From positions 62,001 to 126,000 of the forward strand of contig NZ_JANHLK010000014.1 of assembly GCF_028682635.1 (NCBI RefSeq): a stretch of 64,000 nucleotides of DNA, written 5' to 3'. Position numbers and translations under genes: made by a program. The notes beneath the pieces are model-generated. The model saw only the letters and a program-made list of their open reading frames with translations, was not told the DNA's origin and did not search any database. This DNA is from Pseudomonas putida. GTDB lineage: Bacteria > Pseudomonadota > Gammaproteobacteria > Pseudomonadales > Pseudomonadaceae. This document shows, one piece after another, positions 25,901 to 38,590 of the stretch; within the stretch, counting starts at the first letter, position 1; each line of letters begins with the position of its first letter.

Positions 25901-28900
25901 CAGGCCCCTGCGGGTGGGCCGTCGCGCCGGGTCATCGCCGATCGGTTGATCCAGTGCTGGCGCAACGGTCTTGATCGAGGATTGGAGCCTGCTTTTGAGC
26001 TGAATTTAAGTGGGGCTGACGCGTTGCCCGAGTTGGATGCCGACTTCACTCATGTGCGTAGCGTACGACTGACCAGTGATCAGCTCATCGGTGATTCGGG
26101 CGTTGCGCTGCTGCGGCGGTTTGCGAAGCTCAAAAAACTGGAGATTTCCGTGCGAGGGCAGGATATGGCTGCCTTGGCCGAGAAACTGCCGGGATTGACG
26201 GCTATTACCGAGCTGGCGCTTGAAAGCCCGTTGCCGACCTTTGCGCCGCCATTGGTGCAGGCGCTCGAAGGGATGACTCAGCTTGAGCAGTTGGCGCTCA
26301 CGGGCAATATGGGCGCCATGGACTTCAGCACGCTGACCAATCTGCGGTCCCTGAGGTTGGCGGGGGATCTGACCGAATGGCCGAACGGGGTGTTCGGCTT
26401 GAGCAGGCTGGAAACCCTCGATTTACGACGGATGCCGATCAGGTCGCTGCCTGACGAGCTGTTCAGTGGCAATGAGTCGCTATGGCGACGCATGCAGCTC
26501 AATTGGGCTGCGCTGGAACCGCAGGCCTTCAAGAAAGCCTATGGTTATGTGCACGACAACCCGGCCCATTTACTCAACGAGCCGCAAATGGTTGCCAGGT
26601 ACTGCAGGGGGCGATTGTCAGAACTGGCACCCAATGATGACACCTTTGCATCGGACGCAATGGCGCAATTCAGTAAAGACGGGCTGTCCGGACGGGCATT
26701 ACTGGATCAGGTCGAGGCACTGCATCAGCAGCAGCTGGCATTGAGTCAGTCGTTGGACGCCTGGAAGGATAGGGTTGTTCGGGTTGACGGCAGGCAGATG
26801 GAGTTACACCACCGCGCGCTGATCGCTGAAAAGATCCGCGAATGCTTTCTCAAGGGGCTACGTGCCCGGTATGCACCCGCCCAGCCTGTGGCAGGCCCGT
26901 CGTGGGGGCAAGGTGACGCGCTGTTTGAAGGGTTGGACCTGACGGGATTTGGACCGTTGGGCGATTTACCCGAGCTTGGCGATACGGTCTTTGCTCATGT
27001 GCGCAGCCTGAAGCTCAGTAACAGCGCGCTATCGACCGAGCACGTCAGTGATTTTCTGAGTGGATTTCCCCAGCTGCGCGCACTCGACCTCAGCGCCAAC
27101 CGGCTGACCGGGCTGCCCCAGGCACTTGACGGGCTCGGGCAACTGCGCGAGTTGAACCTCTCATATAATCAGCTGACGATCACGGCGTCGGCGCAAGCGC
27201 GGTTGAACCGTATGACCGCCTTGGAAACCCTGAACCTGGCCTACAACCGGGTCGGCGCCTTGCAGGTCGGTTCGATGACGGGCCTGCAAAGCCTGGACCT
27301 GAGCCATAGCAATATCCGCAACTGGCCCGAGGGTGTGCTGGCGTTGCCCAACCTGCGCCGTCTGGCCCTGAATCACAGCGGCATCACGGACATCCCCGCG
27401 GCGGCCCTGGCCGGGCATGACCAGCTGTTGGCGGCGACTTCGCTGCAAGGTTGCCGGCTGAGTCCGCAAGCGTTGACGTCGGTACGGACATACGCTGACC
27501 GCACGGCATCGCGCAACCCGCTGGGTATCGAACGATTGCACCTGTCTGCCGGACGAACCGGAGGCGATCCGGAGTTCTATCCGATTGAAGTATCGGAGCG
27601 CCCGGACCTGATACTGCCGTTGCACCTGGAGCCGGGCGAAGGTGACGTGCCCCGGACAGCGGCCGCCAGGCTGCAACGTCTTGATCCTCAACTCGGCGCT
27701 GCTCAAGCCGTTGAACGGATTGATGCCTGGCTCACCCGGGGCATGAGCGCTCTGGAAATTGAAGCCCGGCTGGTCCAGTGGCAGCAACAGCGGACGCAAT
27801 TGATCAAGCAGTTGAATGACTGGATCGATGTCCCGGCCTTTCGCGGCCATCAGGGCTGGGTGGGCGCGTTGGACCGCCGCCGGGCGGCTAACCAGCTCCT
27901 GGAGTGCTGGCGGGCGACCTTGCGCGAGGCGCCTGCGGCCGAGGGCGCAGCGACTGATGCCGTGCTGGACTTTGCCGGCCTGGTCATCGGTGATTTGCCG
28001 GCCTTGCCGGTTTCGTTCGAGCATGTCGGTGCATTGGACCTGAGCGGTGTCGGGCTCACGGAAAACTCGGATGGGTTCCTGCGTGCGTTTCCCAAGTTGC
28101 GCAGCTTGACGCTCAATCACAACCGCCTGGGCGCGTTGCCCGACGCAGTGGGGCAATGTGAACACCTCATCCGCTTGAGCGCCAGCTATAACGATCTTGG
28201 CGCCAGTGATGAGTGGCAGCGTCAAGTGCGCTCCCTGAGGCATTTGCAATCGCTGGACCTGAGCGTGAACAGGCTGGTCAGTCTCGATGTCACCGGTCTT
28301 GAGCAGCTGCAAGCGCTGGATGTGAGCGGTAACCTTCTTTGGGATTGGCCGCAAGGTGTGCTGCAAGCGCCAGCGCTGGCAACCCTGGACCTGAGTGGCA
28401 ACCGAATACAGATCATTCCTCCCGATGCGTTTCTGCCAGGGCACGCAGCCTTGATGGCTGGCACCAACTTGTCCGATAACATTTACCTGGAACAGGTGGA
28501 ACTCATACGATTGCAGGAGTACCTGCAGGAAACTGGCCGAGGCCTGGGCTTTACCTCGCAACAGATTGAACGCCATCTGGAGGGCTTCGGGCCTGAATCT
28601 TCCGAGGGTTCCGAGGCCTCCGACGAGGAGGATCATCCCGACCATGAATCGCCGCAGGCACAGAAAGCCCGATGGTTTTCCGGCGTGGCGGCCGACTCGG
28701 AAAAACACCAGGTGTGGAGCGACTTGATGGAGCAGGACACTACCCACGACTTTTCATACATCCTCTCGCAACTTCAGCACACCCAGGACTTCGTCGCCGA
28801 TCGCCTGGATCTGACGCAGCGCGTCTGGCGTGTCCTGGAAGCCGCCCATGGCGATGAAGCGCTGGGCAGGCGCTTGATGGACCTGTCGAGGGCATTGAGG

Positions 28901-29506
28901 AATCGCGTGACCTGTGGCGATGGTCGGATCCTGTTGTTCAACGAGCTGGAAGTCGAGGTCCATGAGTTCAATGCCTTGAAGTCCATTGCCCCGGAACACA
29001 AGGGTCGCGAGCTGCTGAAACTGTCCAGGGAGTTGTTCCGCCTGGCGCAGGTCGAAGAGATCGCCAGTACGCGTATCCAGCTCAGACCCAATATCGATCC
29101 TGCCGAGATTCGCCTGGCCTATCGAGTCGGCCTGGCCCGGCGTCTTGGATTGCCCAACCAGCCCAAAGGCATGTTGTATGAGAACCTGGCGCAGGTGACG
29201 ACAGGGGATCTGGACCAGGCGTACGCATCGATCCTTGCCAGGGAACGGACCCCGGTGTTCATCGAGCAACTGACGGCGCGCAAATACTGGCGCGATTACC
29301 TGGAGGAGAAATACCCGGGGGAATTTACCCGGGTGCAGCAGGGCTTCCAGGCCAAGGCCAGTGAGCTGGAGGATAAATACCCGCAGCTCAATACGGCCTA
29401 TCTGCAGGAGATGGAGGCGTTGGATACGGCCAATAAAGCCGAGCGCCTGCAACTGCTGACCACACTCAGCGAACGTGAGGTAGCCGAGTTGGGCGCTCAG
29501 GCCTGA
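22910..29506 (+). CDS. Giant DUF6543-LRR protein with NEL-type E3 ubiquitin ligase domain
   Basis: This is a 2198-aa protein. The N-terminal ~930 residues resemble the DUF6543 dermonecrotic-toxin-like region and include a hydrophobic stretch (LSVLNVAAFFVPGLGEVMLA). Three successive modules follow (about 938-1220, 1220-1565, 1565-1863). Each has a helical segment ending in a CWRNGL/CFLKGL/CWRATL motif and then an LRR block (LRALDLSANRLTGLPQAL and similar). An acidic linker precedes the C-terminal NEL domain (about 1920-2190). Its CxD catalytic motif is visible as Cys2002-Gly-Asp2004 in NRVTCGDGRILLFNELEVEV. In IpaH/SspH effectors this domain ubiquitinates eukaryotic host proteins. No signal peptide is seen and the export route is unknown. 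AGGA precedes the start. Confidence 0.88.
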   Translation: MPDLSTPAESGFHVPFIKSRVPDWTRHLATPHLQAMTLARNPAQRFIEAYPELYAKASPALRQALLDSQARSNVSTQALATTLKDLQGITEFAKPLLTDALQKTFGQAPDVTDTALFHLRSPNRAEEQSLLQAALRNFEEDEPFDEVALQETSALAPAGALESHRYDQSEHYPFAKVRYSIRDKLSIEPAAFASLCRELDVGKQYQDHLSAVFDAPDKAATVRQQTIAANKDRMRVQAHVALLQSNIDPADHATVLALLDGASPVRLDGALVAYSRLHVFGSELNDVLIIGAASRRTRAALQNPWLGLLPFSSLLPTQIDDTRIIVYIPGDPVSPLKAYGSGREFARDLAIKLRTYSYQRFFTSFVAQDESSRFYRRLKAQLKVQKWDPAPVYPGPPYDPEAFRNGMYVEVWNEEVDLGMDETFMDGEVFGACYEFHLARVKSNARLLAIPTAEVDHEAWIARLEHYAECGLSVLNVAAFFVPGLGEVMLAVTAVQLTYEVYQGMQAWKEADAEEAWGHLSSVLQNVAFMAVLGAVAHKAPPITTSRFVNGMTRIATPFGEPRLWSPDLAPYKSSVSLDGIEPNALGQYKIGGRTYIRQEGNVYEKTFDPALQQWRIKHPSDPQAYQPVLRHNQHGAWRHTLERPLEWDRSTLLRRMGPQMDGFSDAQLQQIAEVSGVSDDALRQMHIDHQPPPPLLAETIRWFRGDRQGSAHEAVIERLQRSFPTLSPEGARQVLDNASAAELAQLRDTAKIPLRQASEICAHLQQASLNRALCGLHLQDMASLASDRLALHCLEQLPGWSADIRVEMRTGSIKGPLLDSVGSDSATIRYYLVKGDCYFRAYDAQGRALNNLPVHGRNLFESLLEYLPEAARANLDGNQVQALQNKLANYAGAHRHEMSLILKQRPLNGAGPSLRLPDGRLGYLASGRGVGFPDGALVSRVRDLYPNLSDAQASQFVRGRLSAGDTDRQVFNLLSNRQREFEALDRALNNWVDAGVQAPAGGPSRRVIADRLIQCWRNGLDRGLEPAFELNLSGADALPELDADFTHVRSVRLTSDQLIGDSGVALLRRFAKLKKLEISVRGQDMAALAEKLPGLTAITELALESPLPTFAPPLVQALEGMTQLEQLALTGNMGAMDFSTLTNLRSLRLAGDLTEWPNGVFGLSRLETLDLRRMPIRSLPDELFSGNESLWRRMQLNWAALEPQAFKKAYGYVHDNPAHLLNEPQMVARYCRGRLSELAPNDDTFASDAMAQFSKDGLSGRALLDQVEALHQQQLALSQSLDAWKDRVVRVDGRQMELHHRALIAEKIRECFLKGLRARYAPAQPVAGPSWGQGDALFEGLDLTGFGPLGDLPELGDTVFAHVRSLKLSNSALSTEHVSDFLSGFPQLRALDLSANRLTGLPQALDGLGQLRELNLSYNQLTITASAQARLNRMTALETLNLAYNRVGALQVGSMTGLQSLDLSHSNIRNWPEGVLALPNLRRLALNHSGITDIPAAALAGHDQLLAATSLQGCRLSPQALTSVRTYADRTASRNPLGIERLHLSAGRTGGDPEFYPIEVSERPDLILPLHLEPGEGDVPRTAAARLQRLDPQLGAAQAVERIDAWLTRGMSALEIEARLVQWQQQRTQLIKQLNDWIDVPAFRGHQGWVGALDRRRAANQLLECWRATLREAPAAEGAATDAVLDFAGLVIGDLPALPVSFEHVGALDLSGVGLTENSDGFLRAFPKLRSLTLNHNRLGALPDAVGQCEHLIRLSASYNDLGASDEWQRQVRSLRHLQSLDLSVNRLVSLDVTGLEQLQALDVSGNLLWDWPQGVLQAPALATLDLSGNRIQIIPPDAFLPGHAALMAGTNLSDNIYLEQVELIRLQEYLQETGRGLGFTSQQIERHLEGFGPESSEGSEASDEEDHPDHESPQAQKARWFSGVAADSEKHQVWSDLMEQDTTHDFSYILSQLQHTQDFVADRLDLTQRVWRVLEAAHGDEALGRRLMDLSRALRNRVTCGDGRILLFNELEVEVHEFNALKSIAPEHKGRELLKLSRELFRLAQVEEIASTRIQLRPNIDPAEIRLAYRVGLARRLGLPNQPKGMLYENLAQVTTGDLDQAYASILARERTPVFIEQLTARKYWRDYLEEKYPGEFTRVQQGFQAKASELEDKYPQLNTAYLQEMEALDTANKAERLQLLTTLSEREVAELGAQA

Positions 29507-29516
29507 TCGTCAGCGC

Positions 29517-29554
29517 AAAAAGCTCTGGAGTCGGCGCAGGTCCGCCTCCAGAGC
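29517..29554 (-). terminator. Intrinsic terminator of metH
   Basis: A 9-bp stem (GCTCTGGAG and complement, loop about 15) is followed on the minus strand by TTTTTG. It lies 18 bases after the metH stop and may also stop transcription from the convergent LRR gene. Confidence 0.75.
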
Positions 29555-29571
29555 CCAAGGCTGCAAATCAA

Positions 29572-33282
<3,711 letters not shown>

Positions 33283-33438
33283 TGGGACTACTCGGAAAGA
33301 CCATGACGAAGGGCCGGGATAATAGCAAACCTGTGCGCTTTTAGAGCATGTCCGGGTTTTCCATGAATATCGCTCATGTTGGTGTGGCGGCCAGCCCGGT
33401 AGAATCTCGGCGTTTTCTAAAGGATCGGGACCAGGGAC

Positions 33439-35736
33439 ATGTCGTATCGCGTCGTCATCAGCAGTGTATTGCTGCTATTAAGCTGGGGCGCGGTTGCGCA
33501 GGACCCGGCGCTATCCGCCGGCATTTCCTACAGTCGCGACATCCAGCCGATCTTCACTGAAAAGTGCGTGGCCTGCCACGCCTGTAACGACGCCGCCTGT
33601 CAGCTCAACCTGGGCAGCGGGGAGGGCGCGGCCCGTGGCGCGACGAAAGTCCCGGTGTATGACGGCGATCGCAGCCAGGCGGTGGCGCCGAGCCGGCTGT
33701 TCTTTGACGCATTCGGCAAGCGCGCCTGGCAACACAAAGGCTTCTATTCGGTGCTCGACGCCCAGGGCAGCCAGGCCGCATTGATGGCGCGCATGCTGGA
33801 ACTGGGGCACAGCAATGCGTTGCAACCCAATGCCAAATTGCCTGCGGACATCGTCCTGGGTCTCAATCGCGAGAACATGTGCGCCTTGCCGGGCGAGTTC
33901 GACGGATATGCCAGCGCTCACCCCAAGGAAGGCATGCCCCTGGCGGTCACCGGCCTGACCGACCAGCAGTACCAGACGCTGCAACGCTGGCTGGCTTCCG
34001 GTGCGCCGATCGATGAACAGGCCCTGGTGCCGAGCGTGAAAGAAGCGTTGCAGGTGGTGCAGTGGGAAAACCTGCTCAATGCACCGGGCGCACGGCAGAG
34101 CCTGGTAGGGCGTTGGTTGTTCGAGCACTGGTTTCTCGCGCACATTTATTTCAAGGATGGCGAGCCGGGGCATTTCTTCCAGTGGGTGCGTTCGCGCACG
34201 CCCACCGGCCAGCCCATCGACCTGATCAATACCCGTCGGCCGAACGACGACCCCGGCACCCAGGTGTATTACCGCTTGTGGCCGGTGCAGGGCGTGATCG
34301 TGCACAAGACGCACATCACCTATCCGCTGAGTGCGGCGAAGCTGGCACGGGTCAAAAGCCTCTTCTATAACGGCAACTGGCAGGTCAATGCCTTGCCGGG
34401 TTACGGCCCGGAACGCCGGGCCAACCCCTTTTCCACCTTCGAAGCGATCCCGGCCCAGGCGCGTTATCAGTTCATGCTCGATAACGCCGAGTATTTCGTG
34501 CGCACCTTCATTCGCGGCCCGGTCTGCCGGGGGCAGATCGCCACTGACGTGATCCGCGACAACTTCTGGGCGCTGTTCCAGGCGCCGGAACACGACCTCT
34601 ACATCACCGACCCGAACTATCGCGGCCAGGCCACGCCGTTGCTGGCGATGCCAGGGCAGAACGACGACGTTGGCAGCGTCCTCACCTTGTGGCACGACTA
34701 CCGCGACAAACGCAACGAATACGAAGCCCTGCGCCGGGACAGCTATGCCGATCTGCCGCCGCCAAGCTGGTCGAGCCTGTGGGCCGGCAACGATAACGCG
34801 CTGCTGAGCATTTTCCGCCACTTCGACAGCGCCGCGGTGACCAAGGGCCTGATCGGCGACGTGCCACAGACGATGTGGCTGTTCGATTTCCCGCTGCTGG
34901 AGCGCACCTATTATCAGTTGGCGGTGAATTTCGACGTGTTCGGCAATGTGTCCCACCAGGCCCAGACGCGCTTGTATTTCGACCTGATCCGCAATGGCGC
35001 CGAGCAGAATTTCCTGCGCCTGATGCCGGCTGACTCGCGGGAGGGGTACCTCGACGACTGGTACCAGAACAGCGGGAGATTCAAGATGTGGCTGGACTAT
35101 GAGTCCATCGACGACGACACGCCGACTGCACTGAAGCTCAACGAACAGGACCCCAAGCGCGACTTCGCCATGCAGCTGCTGGCACGCTACGGCGAGCTGG
35201 ATGCCAGGCCTGATCCGATCAACCGCTGCGAAGGCGCCTATTGCTCGCGGCCGAACATCGATCCAGCGCTGCAGGCCGCCGAGCAGTCGTTGAGTCGCCT
35301 GGCCTCACGGCCGGCTGCCGGGCTCAGGGTCATCGATCTACTGCCGGAAGCGACCATGCTGCGGGTCGAAACCGCGAGCGGTCAGCGTGTGGTCTACAGC
35401 CTGCTGCGCAACCGCGCGCACAGTAATGTGGCGTTCCTGCTCGGTGAGTCGCTACGGTACCAGCCGGGGCTCGACACGCTGACCATTTTCCCCGGGGTTC
35501 TGAGCAGTTACCCGAACTTCATGTTCAATATCCCCGCCGATCAAGTGCCACAATTTGTCGATGAGATGGAGAATGCCAAGGATGCCAATCGTTTGGAGAA
35601 AATCGTCGAGCGCTGGGGGATCCGTCGCAGCCACCCGCAGTTCTGGCAGTATTTCCATGATTTGAGTCGCTATATCCACGAAACCGAACCGGTGGAAGAG
35701 GGCGTGCTGGACATGAATCGCTACGAGAACCTCTAG
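33439..35736 (+). CDS. cti: Cis/trans fatty acid isomerase (periplasmic cytochrome c type)
   Basis: This is a 765-aa protein with a Sec signal (cleavage near AVA/QD, residue 20) and one c-type heme motif CVACH at residues 43-47. Cti converts cis-unsaturated to trans-unsaturated membrane fatty acids without a shift of the double bond, stiffening the membrane under solvent or heat stress. The divergent metH neighbour is the arrangement known in Pseudomonas. The start ATG at 33439 follows GGGACCAGGGAC, a moderate ribosome site. No truncation is seen. Confidence 0.95.
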   Translation: MSYRVVISSVLLLLSWGAVAQDPALSAGISYSRDIQPIFTEKCVACHACNDAACQLNLGSGEGAARGATKVPVYDGDRSQAVAPSRLFFDAFGKRAWQHKGFYSVLDAQGSQAALMARMLELGHSNALQPNAKLPADIVLGLNRENMCALPGEFDGYASAHPKEGMPLAVTGLTDQQYQTLQRWLASGAPIDEQALVPSVKEALQVVQWENLLNAPGARQSLVGRWLFEHWFLAHIYFKDGEPGHFFQWVRSRTPTGQPIDLINTRRPNDDPGTQVYYRLWPVQGVIVHKTHITYPLSAAKLARVKSLFYNGNWQVNALPGYGPERRANPFSTFEAIPAQARYQFMLDNAEYFVRTFIRGPVCRGQIATDVIRDNFWALFQAPEHDLYITDPNYRGQATPLLAMPGQNDDVGSVLTLWHDYRDKRNEYEALRRDSYADLPPPSWSSLWAGNDNALLSIFRHFDSAAVTKGLIGDVPQTMWLFDFPLLERTYYQLAVNFDVFGNVSHQAQTRLYFDLIRNGAEQNFLRLMPADSREGYLDDWYQNSGRFKMWLDYESIDDDTPTALKLNEQDPKRDFAMQLLARYGELDARPDPINRCEGAYCSRPNIDPALQAAEQSLSRLASRPAAGLRVIDLLPEATMLRVETASGQRVVYSLLRNRAHSNVAFLLGESLRYQPGLDTLTIFPGVLSSYPNFMFNIPADQVPQFVDEMENAKDANRLEKIVERWGIRRSHPQFWQYFHDLSRYIHETEPVEEGVLDMNRYENL

Positions 35737-35738
35737 AA

Positions 35739-35837
35739 CCCCTTGTGGGAGCGGGCTTGCTCGCGAAGGCGGTGGAGCGGTCACCATTGATGTTGTCTGA
35801 CATGACGCCTTCGCGAGCAAGCCCGCTCCCACAGGGG
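35739..35837. repeat. REP pair, family A (inverted)
   Basis: Two inverted copies of GTGGGAGCGGGCTTGCTCGC, extended by CCCCT/AGGGG flanks, lie directly after the cti stop and may form its transcript end. Confidence 0.92.
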
Positions 35838-35928
35838 TAAGCTCCGCATCTTTTCCCGACAAAAATACTAGGACTTTGTCCGCGGCGATGATTGGCGTAA
35901 ACTGCGTCCAAGCCTGCGAGGAGTTTCC

Positions 35929-36513
35929 ATGACCGCTATTACCATCACCGACGCCGCCCACGATTACCTGGCTGATCTGCTCTCCAAGCAGAACACCCCG
36001 GGCATTGGCATTCGCGTCTTCATCACCCAGCCTGGCACCCAGTACGCCGAAACCTGCATTGCCTACTGCAAGCCGGGCGAAGAAAAACCCGAAGACACCG
36101 CGCTGGGGCTGAAAAGCTTCACCGCCTACATCGACCATTTCAGCGAAGCTTTCCTGGACGATGCAGTAGTCGACTACGCCACCGACCGCATGGGCGGCCA
36201 GCTGACCATCAAGGCGCCAAACGCCAAAGTGCCGATGGTCAACGCCGACAGCCCGGTCAACGAGCGCATCAACTACTACCTGCAAACCGAGATCAACCCT
36301 GGGTTGGCCAGCCACGGCGGCCAGGTCAGCCTGATCGACGTGGTCGAAGACGGCATCGCCGTCCTGCAATTCGGTGGCGGTTGCCAGGGCTGCGGCCAGG
36401 CCGACGTGACCTTGAAGGAAGGCATCGAGCGCACCTTGCTCGAGCGTATTCCCGAGCTCAAGGGTGTGCGTGACGTGACCGACCACACGCAGAAAGAAAA
36501 CGCCTACTACTAA
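35929..36513 (+). CDS. nfuA: Fe-S biogenesis carrier NfuA
   Basis: This 194-aa protein has an N-terminal A-type-like domain (about 1-95) and a C-terminal NifU-like domain (about 105-190). The cluster-binding CxxC is in GGGCQGCGQADVTLKEGIER. NfuA carries [4Fe-4S] clusters to client enzymes in the cytoplasm, especially under oxidative stress or iron limitation. AGGAG precedes the ATG. It is monocistronic, followed by a strong terminator. Confidence 0.97.
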   Translation: MTAITITDAAHDYLADLLSKQNTPGIGIRVFITQPGTQYAETCIAYCKPGEEKPEDTALGLKSFTAYIDHFSEAFLDDAVVDYATDRMGGQLTIKAPNAKVPMVNADSPVNERINYYLQTEINPGLASHGGQVSLIDVVEDGIAVLQFGGGCQGCGQADVTLKEGIERTLLERIPELKGVRDVTDHTQKENAYY

Positions 36514-36529
36514 GGTGTTCGCTGCGGCA

Positions 36530-36564
36530 TAAAAAAACGGCGCCCCGTGAGCGCCGTTTTTTTA
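36530..36564 (+). terminator. Intrinsic terminator of nfuA (bidirectional)
   Basis: An A7-T7 flanked stem (ACGGCGC with complement) has a short loop. It lies about 17 bases after the nfuA stop and faces the end of cobM. Confidence 0.93.
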
Positions 36565-36604
36565 TGGGTGAAATCCACTGGCCCTATCGCGGTCAACACC
36601 AGAT

Positions 36605-36632
36605 CTGTAGGAGCTGGCTTGCCAGCGAAGAG
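36605..36632. repeat. Single half-REP
   Basis: One unpaired TGTAGGAGCTGGCTTGCC-type element lies just after the cobM stop. It is the same variant that is amplified at 8540-8823. Confidence 0.6.
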
Positions 36633-36635
36633 GCC

Positions 36636-37382
36636 CTATGGCCGATACAAATGCGCATGTCCAGCACGATACAGCGACGACTCACTGAAATGCTCACTGC
36701 CCAACACCCGACCCACGAGAATCAACGCCGTACGCCGAAACCCCTTGGCTTCAACCTTCCCGTTAATATCTTCAAGCGTCCCCACCACCCAATCCTGATC
36801 CGGCCAGGTCGCCCGGTGAATCACCGCAATCGGGCAGTCGGCGCCGTAAAACGGTAGCAACTCCTCGACGATTTTTGCCAGGTGATTGACCCCCAGATGA
36901 ATCGCCATGGTCGCCCCGTGCTGCGCCAAGCTGGCCAGTTCTTCTCCGGCGGGCATCACGGTCTTGTCGGCATAGCGTGTCAGGATCACGCTCTGTGACA
37001 CGTCCGGCAAGGTCAGTTCTGCGCCCAGAAGCGCCGCGCAGGCTGCCGTTGCGGTGACACCGGGAATGATTTCGAAAGGAATATCCCGTTCACGCAAATG
37101 GCGAATCTGCTCGCCGATGGCACCATACAGGCTCGGATCACCGGAATGCACGCGAGCCACGTCCTGACCCTTGGCATGGGCCGCGCTGATCAGTTCGATG
37201 ATCTGCTCCAGGTGCAATTCGGCGCTGTTGACCACCTGTTCGGCGCGGTGTCCTTCCAACACTGCGGCGGGCACCAGCGAGCCGGCGTAGATGATCACCG
37301 GGCAACTGCGGATCAGCCGCTGGCCCTTGACGGTGATCAGTTCGGGGTCGCCGGGACCTGCGCCAATAAAGTAGACGGTCAT
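36636..37382 (-). CDS. cobM: Precorrin-4 C11-methyltransferase
   Basis: This 248-aa tetrapyrrole methylase has the SAM-binding landmarks FIGAGPGDPELITVKG, ARVHSGDPSLYGAI and PGVTATAACAALLGAELTLP. CobM methylates C-11 of precorrin-4 in the aerobic cobalamin pathway. CAGGA lies before the ATG at 37382. It is the last gene of the riboswitch-controlled leftward operon, 82 bases after cobE. Confidence 0.95.
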   Translation of the reverse strand: MTVYFIGAGPGDPELITVKGQRLIRSCPVIIYAGSLVPAAVLEGHRAEQVVNSAELHLEQIIELISAAHAKGQDVARVHSGDPSLYGAIGEQIRHLRERDIPFEIIPGVTATAACAALLGAELTLPDVSQSVILTRYADKTVMPAGEELASLAQHGATMAIHLGVNHLAKIVEELLPFYGADCPIAVIHRATWPDQDWVVGTLEDINGKVEAKGFRRTALILVGRVLGSEHFSESSLYRAGHAHLYRP

Positions 37383-37464
37383 CGTCGGTTCCTGTGAAAA
37401 AAGGGGGTGGGCAAGGCTTCAGATGAAGATTGCTCATGATCGAATGCGTGGATTATCGGGGATT

Positions 37465-37878
37465 TTACGCGGCGCCGGCCAATGCCAGGGTGGCCTGGGC
37501 ATATTTTTGTCGCGGGATCAGCAATTTGGCCGGGGCGTTGGCCAGTTGTTCGGCCAGCGCCAGGGCGGCGCTTTCTGCCACGCCATAGCACCCGGTCCGT
37601 TCAAAGGCGATGTCCGAATGGTGACTGAGTCGGGGGTGATAGCCCGCCAGTTGTTCACTGCTGAAATACATCATCTGCAGCCCAAGCTGCTCGGCCAGTT
37701 CGCTCAGGGCCGGTTCGCCGCGCTTCTGGTCGATGCTGGCCAGGGCCTTGATCTGATGCAGTTCGATCTGGTGCGCCTGCAATGCCTGGTCGAGCAATGC
37801 CCGCAGCGTGCTGACGGGGCAGCCACGCTGGCAGCCCAGGCCGACCACCAGGGTCGGCGCTGTGCCAAGTTCAGTCAT
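37465..37878 (-). CDS. cobE: Cobalamin biosynthesis protein CobE (CbiG C-terminal type)
   Basis: This 137-aa protein matches the CbiG C-terminal/CobE fold (LVVGLGCQRGCP at the N-terminus, LASIDQKRGEPAL, GCYGVAESAALAL). It acts in the cobalamin pathway; the exact step of stand-alone CobE is not settled. The start at 37878 overlaps the cbtA stop by 4 bases (ATGA); the longer open frame to 38148 is a shadow within cbtA. Confidence 0.92.
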   Translation of the reverse strand: MTELGTAPTLVVGLGCQRGCPVSTLRALLDQALQAHQIELHQIKALASIDQKRGEPALSELAEQLGLQMMYFSSEQLAGYHPRLSHHSDIAFERTGCYGVAESAALALAEQLANAPAKLLIPRQKYAQATLALAGAA

Positions 37879-38579
37879 GCTTGGTATTGACCGTCGCTTT
37901 TGCGGCGGAACAACCAGGCGCTGGTCAGGCCCAGGGCCAGCCAGAACGCCACGTTGGTCAACTGCGAAGCGATCTTGAACTGAGCTTCCAGGGCCTCTGG
38001 GGCGAGCATCGAATGCACTTCCGGTTGCGGTGCGCCAATCACGTGCGGAACGGCGAGGATCGCCACGCCGAGGATCTTCATCAGCCAGTTTCGGCTGAAT
38101 ACGATCAGCGCGATGCCGACAGCCGTGGAGGCGGCCGTGCCGATCCACCAGATCTGCCGTTGCGCCAGATCCGCCGCCGCGGTGCCCGGCAACTCGGGCG
38201 GCAGGCCGAGCGTCGGCGCCAACACGAAGGTAACGTAACCGGCCAGGCCCCAGAGCAGGCCTTGGGAGGTCTTGGTCGGCGCGCGCAGGGTATAGAGGCC
38301 GGCGAGCATCAGGGCGAAACCGACTGCCACCACCAGGTTACCGCCCGTGGTCGACAGCACGCGCTGCCAGCCGTCTTCCGGCTCCCAGGCTTCGGCGTCG
38401 TGGCTGTGGGCAGCGACGCCCGCGGCGTGTTCGTGGACTTCAACGGCGGCAGGTTCCGATTTCTCGTAGGTTTCGGCCTGCAAGATCAGCGGAGAAACCC
38501 AGAAACTCTGCAGCAGGGTCAGCAGCAGGGCAGCCAGCAGCCCGCTGAAACCTGCGGTTTGCGCAATACGCTTGATCAT
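37875..38579 (-). CDS. cbtA: Cobalt transporter subunit CbtA
   Basis: This is a 234-aa membrane protein with about five hydrophobic helices (GFSGLLAALLLTLLQSFWV, NLVVAVGFALMLAGLYTL, GLLWGLAGYVTFVLAPTLGL). A His-rich loop after the first helix (EVHEHAAGVAAHSHDAEAW) probably binds the metal. CbtA and CbtB form a predicted cobalt uptake system controlled by cobalamin riboswitches. The start at 38579 fits the first membrane helix. It lies 11 bases after cbtB and overlaps cobE. Confidence 0.94.
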   Translation of the reverse strand: MIKRIAQTAGFSGLLAALLLTLLQSFWVSPLILQAETYEKSEPAAVEVHEHAAGVAAHSHDAEAWEPEDGWQRVLSTTGGNLVVAVGFALMLAGLYTLRAPTKTSQGLLWGLAGYVTFVLAPTLGLPPELPGTAAADLAQRQIWWIGTAASTAVGIALIVFSRNWLMKILGVAILAVPHVIGAPQPEVHSMLAPEALEAQFKIASQLTNVAFWLALGLTSAWLFRRKSDGQYQA

Positions 38580-38590
38580 GTCAGCAGGTC

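Noticed and set aside
27161..28747. 528-aa open frame antisense inside the giant LRR gene
   Set aside because: It is Gln/Arg-rich shadow coding opposite the leucine-rich repeats, without any domain.
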